Both the position numbers and the translations under genes were made by a program. Of a stretch of 13,369 bases of DNA, positions 1 through 7,207 are shown piece by piece (positions within the stretch are counted from its first letter, which is position 1; each line of letters begins with the position of its first letter). The notes under the pieces were generated by a model that saw only the letters and a list, made by a program, of their open reading frames with translations, was not told the origin of the DNA and searched no databases. This DNA comes from Mageeibacillus sp. UBA5734 (GTDB lineage Bacteria > Bacillota > Clostridia > Saccharofermentanales > UBA5734), in the NCBI GenBank assembly GCA_002419365.1, contig DIGA01000012.1, positions 1-13,369 of the forward strand. Direction: 5' to 3'.

Positions 1-19
1 CAGATTCGAAATAAAAGAC

Positions 20-63
20 TATAATGGAATAAAGCTTGCACTTTGCTGTAAAAGTGCTACGAT
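20..63 (+). promoter_or_regulatory. Candidate promoters of the trkA-trkA-trkH operon
   Basis: Two alternative sites are visible. A perfect TATAAT lies at 20-25, but its -35 would fall at or before the window edge; it would start transcription near 32. A second candidate is TTGCAC (36-41), a 16-base spacer and an extended -10, TGC-TACGAT (55-63), which would start near 70. A 7-bp inverted repeat (GCACTTT 38-44, AAAGTGC 51-57) sits in the spacer of the second candidate, or at the very 5' end of a transcript from the first. Which one is used cannot be decided here. Confidence 0.4.
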
Positions 64-117
64 CAGAAGAATGTTTCAGCTTGACTGCCTGTGGGCAGCC
101 GATCGTATAAGCTGAAA
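38..117 (+). promoter_or_regulatory. Structured 5' leader of the trk operon
   Basis: Several complementary segments lie in the 90 bases before the first trkA. TTTCAGCTT (74-82) is perfectly complementary to AAGCTGAAA (109-117) and encloses an inner hairpin, CTGCC (85-89) with GGCAG (94-98). TACGATC (58-64) is perfectly complementary to GATCGTA (101-107). The 58-64/101-107 and 74-82/109-117 pairings cross, so they form either a pseudoknot or two mutually exclusive folds. The 109-117 arm touches the ribosome binding site (AAGGTGG, 116-122). I do not recognise a known riboswitch class; the regulatory role is inference. Confidence 0.35.
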
Positions 118-129
118 AGGTGGATAACC

Positions 130-738
130 ATGCAAATCATCATCATCGGCTGTGGCAAAGTGGGTTCGTCCCTGGCCCGCCAGCTCGTAGCTCTGGAACA
201 TGACGTCGTTATTATCGAAAGCGACAGCAAGCTGATGCTTCAGGCTGACGACATCGACTGCATCAAGATCACAGGCGTGCCGATCGACCGCGACGTACTG
301 CGCCAGGCCGGTATTGAAACAGCCGACGTCGTCTGTTGTGTCACCCAGGTGGACAACATCAATATCATGACCTCCCAGATCGCCCAGGATGTCTTTCACG
401 TTCCCAAAATCATCACCCGGATCTTTAATCCGGTCAACAAGGACGTCTTTGAAGAATTCGGCCTGAGCACGATCTGTTCAACCGAGCTGACCGTCGATGC
501 TTTTTTGCGTGAAATCGAGGGCGAGCAAAACACCCAGGTCCATCAACTCTACGGCACGCCAGTCGTTTATTCCACAGTTTCCACTGACCGCGAGATCTAT
601 GGCGACAATGTCTGCGACCTGAGCACCGACACCGGTAAAATGGTCATCGGACTGATCCGCAAAGGGCGACTGATGCTGGCCATTCCCGGTCTCAAAGTCC
701 AGGAGGGTGACCAGCTCGTGCTGGCCGACCTGCAGTAA
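130..738 (+). CDS. trkA: TrkA/KtrA-family RCK protein of potassium uptake (first copy)
   Basis: This is a 202-residue cytoplasmic gating subunit of a Trk/Ktr potassium transporter. The N-terminal RCK_N Rossmann domain (about 1-120) opens with a GxGxxG nucleotide-binding loop (GCGKVG, residues 7-12) and an acidic residue at the end of the second strand (E30), as in NAD(H)-binding RCK domains. A shorter RCK_C domain follows (about 130-202). Half size (about 200 residues) is usual for KtrA and for Clostridia TrkA, in contrast to the double-length proteobacterial TrkA. The usual GDGT stretch after the third strand is replaced by TGVPID. ATG 130 is chosen because an AAGGTGG site (116-122) precedes it; an in-frame upstream ATG at 91 lies inside the leader hairpin and lacks an RBS. 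It stands 25 bases before the second trkA and is very likely cotranscribed with it. Confidence 0.88.
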   Translation: MQIIIIGCGKVGSSLARQLVALEHDVVIIESDSKLMLQADDIDCIKITGVPIDRDVLRQAGIETADVVCCVTQVDNINIMTSQIAQDVFHVPKIITRIFNPVNKDVFEEFGLSTICSTELTVDAFLREIEGEQNTQVHQLYGTPVVYSTVSTDREIYGDNVCDLSTDTGKMVIGLIRKGRLMLAIPGLKVQEGDQLVLADLQ

Positions 739-763
739 TCCACCATCGCGAGGGACACCAAGT

Positions 764-1429
764 ATGCGTATTGTGATTGTGGGCGGCGGCAAGCTGGCCT
801 ACTACCTGATCAAGACCCTGCGCCCCTACCGGCACCAGATCTCTGTCATTGAATTGCAAAAAGAAGTCAGCGCCAAAATTGCCACCGACTTTGATGAAGT
901 CGATGTCTACAACGGTGATGGCACCAGCATCCGCATGATGCATGAGGTTGACTGCGAAAATGCCGATTTTTACATTGCTGTCACCGGTAAGGATGAAAAC
1001 AACCTCGTCGGTTGCCAGATCGCCAAGAAGCGCTTCAATGTCCGGCACACGGTCGCACGGGTCAACAATCCCAAAAACGCGGAAATGTTTACCCGCATGG
1101 GCGTTGACAAGGTCTATTCCGGCACTCAGATCCTGGCCGACATCATTGAGCAGGAAGTCGACTTCGAAGGCTTGCGTGTCGTCCTGAAAATTGATCGATC
1201 GAACAAATCCATCATCGAATTCAAGCTTTCATCCCGCTCGGCGGCCTGCGGAAAAACCCTCGAGGCCTACGATTTTCCCGGGGACAGTAAAGTGGTTATG
1301 ATCACGCATGCGGATGGAACGGTGGAAATGCCGCGTGGCAACCTGGTTATGCAACCCGATGACACGTTCCTGATGATTGCCGAAGCAGACGAATATAACG
1401 CGATACTAAAATCCATGGTCCGGAAATAG
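764..1429 (+). CDS. trkA: TrkA/KtrA-family RCK protein of potassium uptake (second copy)
   Basis: This is a second, divergent 221-residue RCK protein. It has an N-terminal Rossmann domain with GGGKLA at residues 7-12 (GxGxxA rather than GxGxxG), an acidic E30, a standard GDGTS stretch, then an RCK_C-type C-terminal domain. It differs clearly from the first copy, so the two may form mixed rings under the channel or respond to different ligands; that is inference. ATG 764 follows a GAGGG site (750-754). An in-frame ATG at 707 overlaps the upstream gene and is unlikely. The stop is only 13 bases before trkH. Family knowledge: RCK_N binds NAD(H) or ATP/ADP, and RCK_C can bind c-di-AMP in Gram-positive bacteria; neither ligand can be read from this sequence. 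Confidence 0.88.
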   Translation: MRIVIVGGGKLAYYLIKTLRPYRHQISVIELQKEVSAKIATDFDEVDVYNGDGTSIRMMHEVDCENADFYIAVTGKDENNLVGCQIAKKRFNVRHTVARVNNPKNAEMFTRMGVDKVYSGTQILADIIEQEVDFEGLRVVLKIDRSNKSIIEFKLSSRSAACGKTLEAYDFPGDSKVVMITHADGTVEMPRGNLVMQPDDTFLMIAEADEYNAILKSMVRK

Positions 1430-1442
1430 GGCGGAGGTTTGC

Positions 1443-2885
1443 ATGGCAATTGTCAACCGGTCCAAGACCCAATCTCCTGTCCGCCTGCTCAGCATCAATC
1501 CCCTACGCTTGATTGTCTCATCCTTTGCCCTGGTGATCCTGACCGGAACACTTTTATTGTTGCTGCCCATTGCGACAAAATCAGGCGCCACCCCGGGATT
1601 GCTCCGGGCCTTGTTTACAGCGACCTCAGCAGTTTGCGTCACCGGTCTTGTCCTGGAGGACACCGCAACCTACTGGAGCACGTTTGGCAAATCTGTCATA
1701 CTCCTGCTGATCCAGGTCGGCGGTCTTGGCATCGTCACAATCACCAGCTTTTTCTACAGTTTCATGCGCCGCAAGGCCAGTTTAAAAACCCTTGTCGTGA
1801 CGAAGGAATCAACAGCCAGTTTCAATTTCGAAGATGTTTTTGCCTTGGTGCGCAAGATCATCGCGATTACTTTGGTGACAGAGGGAATCGGCGCCATCAT
1901 TTTTTCCTGGCGCTTTGCGCTTCGCTATGGTCTGCGCGATGGCATTACCAAAGGAATTTTCCAGGCCGTTTCATCCTATTGCAATGCCGGATTTGACCTG
2001 CATGGCGACACGATTGCCCCCGGTATGCTGGCACTGGGAGTAACCGACGGCAAGTTCTCGAGCCTGATCGCCTGGAACAACGATCCCATCGTCATCCTGA
2101 CCACTGCACTGCTCATTATATTTGGCGGCTTAGGTTTTCTAGTCTGGTCGGAAATTCTATCGATCAGGCATGGTGGCAGACTCCATTTCCATTCCCGCGT
2201 TGTGCTGGCGATGACTGGTATCCTGATTGTAACAGGAATGATTGCCTTCCTGGCTACAGAGTGGCACAACACCCAGCACCCTTACTCGCTCGGCTCCCTG
2301 CCAGTCTGGCAGCGTCCCCTGGCCGCTTTCTTCCAGTCTGTCACGCCCCGCACAGCCGGATTTAACACCATCGACCAGACATCTCTGTATGACACGTCTA
2401 AATTCATTACGGTCATCCTGATGTTCATCGGTGCCGCACCGGGCTCGACCGGTGGCGGGATCAAGATCACCACGTTCGCCGTATTTGTGGCGACCATTCT
2501 GTCAGATATCACCAATCATGACGAGATTGTCCTGTCCCGCCACCGCCTGTCCCGTGAGACCTTTACCCGGGCTCTGGCGGTCATGGGGCTTGGCATGCTG
2601 ATCGTCCTGACAACGACCATCACACTGGGCTATTTCGAAGTCCAGGCACTCGAATCCGGCCGTTTCAGTTTTCTCGATCTGTTCTATGAAGCCACCTCGG
2701 CTTTTGCCACCGTTGGCCTTTCTTCCGCCGGAACACCAAATTTGACCATTGGCAGCCAGATCATCCTGATCCCAGCCATGTATCTTGGCCGTGTCGGTCC
2801 TGCATCCTTTGCCATTAGCCTGGCCCTGCGTGCCGCCAAAAAACGCGAAATTGTCCATCCTGAAGGAAAAATCCTGGTTGGCTGA
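1443..2885 (+). CDS. trkH: TrkH/KtrB potassium transporter, channel subunit
   Basis: This is a 480-residue polytopic membrane protein that forms the potassium (or Na+/K+) translocation path. All four pore-loop filter segments typical of the SKT family are present: VTGL (66-69), NAGF (181-184), TAGF followed by NT (304-307), and TVGL (423-426), each with the conserved glycine. The glycine-rich intramembrane gate loop of the third repeat is at about 330-340 (AAPGSTGGGIK), and the conserved arginine of the last helix is in LGRVGP (R450). The C-terminus ends in the family-typical HPEGKILVG. GGAGGT (1433-1438) precedes ATG 1443. The length fits TrkH-type proteins of Clostridia; a KtrB label would be equally fair. 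It pairs with the two RCK genes upstream and is followed by a terminator. Confidence 0.93.
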   Translation: MAIVNRSKTQSPVRLLSINPLRLIVSSFALVILTGTLLLLLPIATKSGATPGLLRALFTATSAVCVTGLVLEDTATYWSTFGKSVILLLIQVGGLGIVTITSFFYSFMRRKASLKTLVVTKESTASFNFEDVFALVRKIIAITLVTEGIGAIIFSWRFALRYGLRDGITKGIFQAVSSYCNAGFDLHGDTIAPGMLALGVTDGKFSSLIAWNNDPIVILTTALLIIFGGLGFLVWSEILSIRHGGRLHFHSRVVLAMTGILIVTGMIAFLATEWHNTQHPYSLGSLPVWQRPLAAFFQSVTPRTAGFNTIDQTSLYDTSKFITVILMFIGAAPGSTGGGIKITTFAVFVATILSDITNHDEIVLSRHRLSRETFTRALAVMGLGMLIVLTTTITLGYFEVQALESGRFSFLDLFYEATSAFATVGLSSAGTPNLTIGSQIILIPAMYLGRVGPASFAISLALRAAKKREIVHPEGKILVG

Positions 2886-2944
2886 TTGTAAAATGCAGGA
2901 AAAGAATTAGAAAATTTCATAAATTCACGGTTTATTCAAAAATT

Positions 2945-2990
2945 ACCGCAGTCTGGCTCGCTAAATACGGTTGACAGGCTGCGGTTTCTT
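2945..2990 (+). terminator. Terminator of the trk operon, overlapping the acn promoter
   Basis: ACCGCAGTCTG (2945-2955) pairs with CAGGCTGCGGT (2975-2985), an 11-bp stem with one G-U pair and a 19-base loop, followed by TTTCTT. The U-tract is short and interrupted, so termination may be partial. The -35 hexamer of the next promoter (2971-2976) lies at the loop/3'-arm border. Confidence 0.6.
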
Positions 2991-3000
2991 GCATGATAAT
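2971..3000 (+). promoter_or_regulatory. Promoter of the acn-gntR-gltA operon
   Basis: A perfect TTGACA (2971-2976) is followed by an 18-base spacer and GATAAT (2995-3000, five of six matches). The predicted start is near 3007, 33 bases before the aconitase ATG, giving a very short leader that holds the operator palindrome and an AGGAGG ribosome binding site. Confidence 0.7.
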
Positions 3001-3009
3001 AGGAAAATA

Positions 3010-3021
3010 ATTGTATACAAT
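3010..3021. promoter_or_regulatory. Putative GntR/FCD operator
   Basis: ATTGTATACAAT is a perfect 12-bp palindrome just downstream of the predicted transcription start and immediately before the AGGAGG site (3026-3031). From memory, palindromes of the TTGTATACAA kind are bound by several FCD-subfamily GntR repressors, including malonate-operon regulators. A GntR/FCD gene is the second gene of this operon, so autorepression by roadblock or occlusion is the natural reading. Confidence 0.65.
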
Positions 3022-3039
3022 CTTCAGGAGGCCAAAGCC

Positions 3040-4974
3040 ATGGGTTTAACCACAGCACAAAAAATCATCCGTGACCACCTCGTCAGCGGTGAACTGGTCG
3101 CTGGACGCGAAGTCGCGATCCGCATCGACCAGACCCTGACCCAGGACTCGACCGGGACGATGGCTTATCTCCAGTTTGAAGCGATCAATATCCCACGGGT
3201 CAAGACAGACCTCTCTGTTGCCTACATCGACCACAACACCCTGCAGACTGGTTTTGAAAACGCCGACGACCACATGTACATCCAGTCGGTTGCCAGCAAA
3301 TACGGCATCCGCTTCTCCAAGCCTGGCAATGGTGTCTGCCACCAGGTCCACATTGAACGTTTTGGCGTCCCGGGCAAAACCCTGCTTGGATCGGATAGCC
3401 ACACCCCGACCTGTGGTGGTATTGGCATGCTGGCGATTGGTGCCGGTGGCCTGGACGTCGCCGTGGCCATGGGTGGTGGCGCCTACTACCTGACCATGCC
3501 GAAAATGGTCAAGGTGGAGCTGCTGGGCTCCCTCAAGCCGTGGGTCACTGCCAAGGACATCATCCTCGAGGTTCTCAGGATCCTGACCGTCAAAGGCGGT
3601 GTAGGCAAGATCGTCGAATATGGGGGCCCTGGCATTGCCAGCCTGACCGTGCCGGAACGGGCCACGATCACCAATATGGGTGCCGAACTCGGTGCGACCA
3701 CCTCGATCTTCCCCAGCGATGACGTAACACTGGCTTTCCTCAACGCCCAGGGACGACCCCAGGACTTTGTAGCTGTCGGGCCTGATGCAGACGCTGTCTA
3801 TGATGAAACCTACACCATCGACCTCGACCAGCTCGAGCCACTGGTAGCCCGTCCCCACAGCCCGGACAATGTTGCCCCGGTCCGTGAAGTCGGCCCGATC
3901 ACAGTCGACCAGGTCGCCATCGGCAGCTGTACCAATTCATCCCTCTTTGACATGCTCAAAGTCGCCGCCGTGCTCAAGGGCAAGACGGTCCATCCCAATG
4001 TCTCGCTCGTCATTGCGCCCGGCTCGCGCCAGGTCCTCAAGATGCTGTCCCGCCTCGGCGCCCTGACCGACATGATTGACGCCGGTGCCCGCATCCTTGA
4101 GTCTGCCTGCGGCCCTTGCATTGGCATGGGCCAGTCCCCGCGCACCAATGCGGTTTCGCTGCGCACCATCAATCGCAACTTCTATGGCCGTTCCGGCACT
4201 GCATCGGCCCAGGTCTACCTGGTCAGCCCGGAAGTTGCAGCTGCCAGTGCCATTGCCGGAGTCCTGACCGATCCGCGCGATCTCGGTGACATGCCCACGA
4301 TCGACATGCCAGCCACATTTGATGTCAATGACAACTTGGTCATCCTGCCGGCACCGGAAGGCAATACCGTCGAGGTTGTGCGCGGCCCGAATATCAAGCC
4401 GTTCCCGGTCAATACCGAAGTCCCGGCCGAAATCGGCGGCAAAGCACTGATCAAGGTCGAGGACAACATCACGACCGACCACATCATGCCATCCAATGCC
4501 AAACTGCTGCCCTACCGGTCCAATGTCCCTTACCTGGCCGATTTCTGCCTGACACCCTGTGATCCGGAATTTCCGGCCCGGGCCAAGGCCAACAACGGCG
4601 GCTTCATCATTGCCGGTGCCAATTATGGCCAGGGCTCCAGTCGTGAGCATGCCGCCCTGGCGCCACTCCAGCTCGGTGTCAAAGCCGTCCTGGCCAAATC
4701 CTTTGCCCGCATCCACATGGCCAACCTGATCAACAACGGGATCCTGCCCCTGACGTTTGTCCAGCCGGAAGACTATGACACCATAGACTTGCTCGATGAG
4801 CTGACCATCGCCGATGCACCGGAGCAGATACTGGCCCTGGTCCAGGGGGAGAACCTGGCGGTCACGAACAAGACCCAAGGCCGTACCATGGAACTGAGCC
4901 TGCCGTTATCCGAACGCCAGGCCAAGATCCTCTTAGCAGGCGGCCTGTTGAATTTCACCCGCCAGGAAGGCTGA
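3040..4974 (+). CDS. acn: Aconitate hydratase (monomeric, Aquifex-type)
   Basis: This 644-residue cytoplasmic [4Fe-4S] enzyme interconverts citrate and isocitrate. The three cluster cysteines are visible: C297 in GSCTNS and C357/C360 in ACGPCIG. Further signatures are GSDSHTPTCGG (117-127) in the first domain, and in the C-terminal swivel domain ITTDHIMPS and GQGSSREHAAL with the substrate-binding serine/arginine. At about 640 residues it matches the shorter Aquifex-type aconitase group (LeuC-like plus LeuD-like halves), not the about 890-residue AcnA. ATG 3040 has AGGAGG (3026-3031) eight bases upstream; the in-frame ATG 2971 region is promoter. The stop overlaps the gntR start (TGATG). A homoaconitase or methylisocitrate role cannot be strictly excluded, but the neighbouring citrate synthase favours aconitase. 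Confidence 0.92.
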   Translation: MGLTTAQKIIRDHLVSGELVAGREVAIRIDQTLTQDSTGTMAYLQFEAINIPRVKTDLSVAYIDHNTLQTGFENADDHMYIQSVASKYGIRFSKPGNGVCHQVHIERFGVPGKTLLGSDSHTPTCGGIGMLAIGAGGLDVAVAMGGGAYYLTMPKMVKVELLGSLKPWVTAKDIILEVLRILTVKGGVGKIVEYGGPGIASLTVPERATITNMGAELGATTSIFPSDDVTLAFLNAQGRPQDFVAVGPDADAVYDETYTIDLDQLEPLVARPHSPDNVAPVREVGPITVDQVAIGSCTNSSLFDMLKVAAVLKGKTVHPNVSLVIAPGSRQVLKMLSRLGALTDMIDAGARILESACGPCIGMGQSPRTNAVSLRTINRNFYGRSGTASAQVYLVSPEVAAASAIAGVLTDPRDLGDMPTIDMPATFDVNDNLVILPAPEGNTVEVVRGPNIKPFPVNTEVPAEIGGKALIKVEDNITTDHIMPSNAKLLPYRSNVPYLADFCLTPCDPEFPARAKANNGGFIIAGANYGQGSSREHAALAPLQLGVKAVLAKSFARIHMANLINNGILPLTFVQPEDYDTIDLLDELTIADAPEQILALVQGENLAVTNKTQGRTMELSLPLSERQAKILLAGGLLNFTRQEG

Positions 4975-5663
4975 TGACCATGCCCACCCAGGTTCCACCC
5001 CTGCATGGCAGCCTGCGCCACCGCGTCTATACCCAGTTGCGCGACCGCATCCTGAGCGGTACATATGCCCGCGGTACAGCCCTGACCGAAATCCGCGTCA
5101 GCAAAGACCTCGGCGTCAGCCGGACGCCTATCCGCGAGGCGTTCAGCCAGCTCTTGCTCGATGGCCTGGTCAAAGCCACCCCCAACAAAGGCATCGTCGT
5201 GGAAGGCCTGGACCAGAACGACCTGCTCGACTGGTACGACCTGAGGATCCGGATGGAAGGCATGGCGGCTGAAAAAGCCACGGCTCACCTGACCCCGGCG
5301 GTGGCAGCTGAACTGGAACAGACCATTGCCCAGGCCCGCCAGTTGCTTGCCACAGGACAGCTGGAAGCGCTCCTGCAGCAGGATGCCCATTTCCATGACC
5401 TGATCTTCAGGACAAGCGGCAGCAAGGTCCTGCAGAATTTCCTCAATCCGATTGCCCATTACACACGGCAATCCAGAAGAATCAGCCTGGCCAACCCGGA
5501 GCGAGCCCGCGCCGTGCTGGAAGAACATACCCAGATCCTCAATGCCATGAAAACCGGCGACAGCCAGCAAGCCCGCCAGGCGATGGAGAAGCACATCGGC
5601 AATGCTGCCCAGAGCTACCGCAACATGATTGATAACCGAACAGGAGGACTCCATGATCACTGA
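4974..5663 (+). CDS. GntR-family transcriptional regulator, FCD subfamily
   Basis: This 229-residue DNA-binding repressor has an N-terminal winged helix-turn-helix (about 14-78), with the GntR recognition segment VSRTPIREAF at 48-57. An FCD ligand-binding domain follows (about 85-215) and carries the usual metal-ligand set: D137 and H141 in DAHFHD, H185, and H207. FCD regulators commonly sense small organic acids; a tri- or dicarboxylate such as citrate would fit this operon but is inference. The start overlaps the aconitase stop by one base. The AGGAAGG site (4964-4970) is three bases from ATG 4974 but nine from the in-frame ATG at 4980, so the latter may be the true start. The 3' end overlaps the citrate synthase start by 11 bases. 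The likely target is the palindrome at 3010-3021. Confidence 0.9.
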   Translation: MTMPTQVPPLHGSLRHRVYTQLRDRILSGTYARGTALTEIRVSKDLGVSRTPIREAFSQLLLDGLVKATPNKGIVVEGLDQNDLLDWYDLRIRMEGMAAEKATAHLTPAVAAELEQTIAQARQLLATGQLEALLQQDAHFHDLIFRTSGSKVLQNFLNPIAHYTRQSRRISLANPERARAVLEEHTQILNAMKTGDSQQARQAMEKHIGNAAQSYRNMIDNRTGGLHDH

Positions 5664-7032
5664 AAGCGAAAAGAAGCGAATCATCCACGAGATGGCCGAG
5701 AACTCAGCTGCCAAAGCCCGGATCGATCCGACTCTCTATGAAAAATACAGCGTCAAGCGCGGCTTGCGCAATGAAGACGGCACCGGCGTCCTCGTCGGTC
5801 TGACCGAAGTCGGTGATGTTTTTTCCTACATCATCGATGGCGGTGACCGGATTCCAGTCGAAGGCCGCCTGTTCTACCGCGGTATTTCAATCGATGACCT
5901 GGTCAATGGTTTCTACAGCAAGAAGCGTTATGGCTTTGAAGAAACCATCTACCTGCTGCTGTTTGGTGAATTACCGACACAGGACCAGCTCGACCAGCTG
6001 GAAGCCATCCTGTCTTCTTCCCGGGAGTTACCGCCGAGCTTTACCGAGGACATGATCCTCAAGGCTCCCAGTCCGGACATTATGAACAAGCTGGCGCGTT
6101 CCGTCCTGGCCCTTTACTCTTATGACAAGAATCCGGATGCGATTGATATTGACAATGTCATGCGCCAGTGCCTCGAGCTGATCGCTCGTTTCCCGGTCAT
6201 GGCTGCCTATGGCTTCATGGCCAAGCGCCACTACGTGGACAAGGAAAGCCTGTTCCTGCACGCACCACGTCCGGACTACAACACCGCCCAGAACTTGCTC
6301 TACATGATCCGGGCCGATGGCCAGTTCACCGAACTCGAAGCCCGGGTCCTCGACCTGGCCCTGGTCCTGCATGCCGAGCACGGCGGTGGCAATAACTCGA
6401 CCTTTGTCACCCATGCCGTCACCTCATCCGGATCCGATACCTATTCCACCATCGCAGCCGCCATCGGCTCCCTCAAAGGCCCTCAGCATGGCGGTGCCAG
6501 CGGTAAAGCCTATGATATGCTGCAGGACCTCTCTGCCAACGTCAAGAACTGGCGCAACGAGATCGAGATCAGTGATTACCTGGCCAAGATCCTGCGCAAG
6601 GAAGCGTTCGACAAGAGTGGCCTGATCTATGGCATCGGCCATGCCGTCTACACCGTTTCCGATCCTCGCACCAAGCTGCTGCGTGACTATGCCCGGGCCC
6701 TGGCCTATGAAGCCGGCAGGGAAGAGGAGTACGAACTGTATACCCTGGCTGAACGCCTGGCTCCGCAAGTCTTCCACGATGTCAAGAAAAGCGACAAGAT
6801 CGTCTGTGCCAATGTCGACTTTTACTCCGGTTTCATCTATGACATGCTCAACATCGCTCCGGAACTGTTCACGCCTATCTTTGCCGTCGCCCGCATCGCT
6901 GGCTGGAGTGCACACCGGATCGAAGAGCTGGTCAGCGGCGGCCGCATCATCCGTCCTGCCTACAAATGCGTCCAGAAGCGTCGCTCCTACGTGCCGATGG
7001 AACAGCGCCAGGACCAGAATCAGGAAGCCTGA
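5653..7032 (+). CDS. gltA: Citrate synthase (Si-type)
   Basis: This 459-residue cytoplasmic enzyme condenses acetyl-CoA with oxaloacetate to citrate. The catalytic triad of the family is present: H279 in GPQHGG, H330 in GIGHAVY and D389 in NVDFYSG. The conserved HAEHGGGNNSTF stretch (240-251) is also there. This is the classical fold, not the unrelated Re-citrate synthase found in some anaerobic Clostridia. ATG 5653 is chosen because AGGAGG (5642-5647) lies five bases upstream; an in-frame ATG at 5629 is further inside gntR and has no such site. The gene begins inside gntR (11-base overlap), which implies translational coupling, and ends 37 bases before a strong terminator. 2-methylcitrate synthase activity is possible but no prp genes are near. 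Confidence 0.93.
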   Translation: MITESEKKRIIHEMAENSAAKARIDPTLYEKYSVKRGLRNEDGTGVLVGLTEVGDVFSYIIDGGDRIPVEGRLFYRGISIDDLVNGFYSKKRYGFEETIYLLLFGELPTQDQLDQLEAILSSSRELPPSFTEDMILKAPSPDIMNKLARSVLALYSYDKNPDAIDIDNVMRQCLELIARFPVMAAYGFMAKRHYVDKESLFLHAPRPDYNTAQNLLYMIRADGQFTELEARVLDLALVLHAEHGGGNNSTFVTHAVTSSGSDTYSTIAAAIGSLKGPQHGGASGKAYDMLQDLSANVKNWRNEIEISDYLAKILRKEAFDKSGLIYGIGHAVYTVSDPRTKLLRDYARALAYEAGREEEYELYTLAERLAPQVFHDVKKSDKIVCANVDFYSGFIYDMLNIAPELFTPIFAVARIAGWSAHRIEELVSGGRIIRPAYKCVQKRRSYVPMEQRQDQNQEA

Positions 7033-7069
7033 GAAAGTCGCACAAACTGCAAACGATCCTTAATCGGAC

Positions 7070-7117
7070 AGTCCGCCCTGCGTGAAGCGAATATCGCTTT
7101 GCCCGGGCGGACTTTTT
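7070..7117 (+). terminator. Rho-independent terminator of the acn-gntR-gltA operon
   Basis: AGTCCGCCC (7070-7078) pairs perfectly with GGGCGGACT (7105-7113), followed by a run of five T (7113-7117). The 26-base loop contains a second hairpin, AAGCGA with TCGCTT, so the RNA should fold as a two-tier stem. Confidence 0.9.
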
Positions 7118-7120
7118 CTG

Positions 7121-7152
7121 TGGCTGCGAATTTGCATCATTTCCTGCAGCCA
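7121..7152. repeat. Inverted repeat between two terminators
   Basis: TGGCTGC (7121-7127) and GCAGCCA (7146-7152) are perfect complements separated by 18 bases. There is no T-run on either strand, so it is not an obvious terminator. Confidence 0.4.
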
Positions 7153-7154
7153 AT

Positions 7155-7204
7155 GGAAAAAGCCAGTCTCCGGTTGCGATCTGCAATGGAAACTGGCTTT
7201 TATC
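7155..7204 (-). terminator. Terminator of tRNA-Glu (possibly bidirectional)
   Basis: A 13-bp stem (7159-7171 with 7188-7200, one G-U pair in the minus-strand RNA) is followed on the minus strand by five T. On the plus strand it is followed by TTTT, so it could also stop read-through from the citrate synthase side. It begins eight bases after the tRNA 3' end. Confidence 0.75.
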
Positions 7205-7207
7205 GAC

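Noticed and set aside
1..129. c-di-AMP (ydaO) riboswitch before the potassium operon
   Set aside because: Expected from context, but I do not see the conserved core of that class in these 129 bases; a longer leader upstream of the window cannot be judged.
3046..4878. Minus-strand open frames of 270 and 313 codons opposite the aconitase gene
   Set aside because: The plus-strand frame has intact aconitase motifs throughout; the minus-strand products are Asp/Gly/Val-rich shadow translations without start signals.
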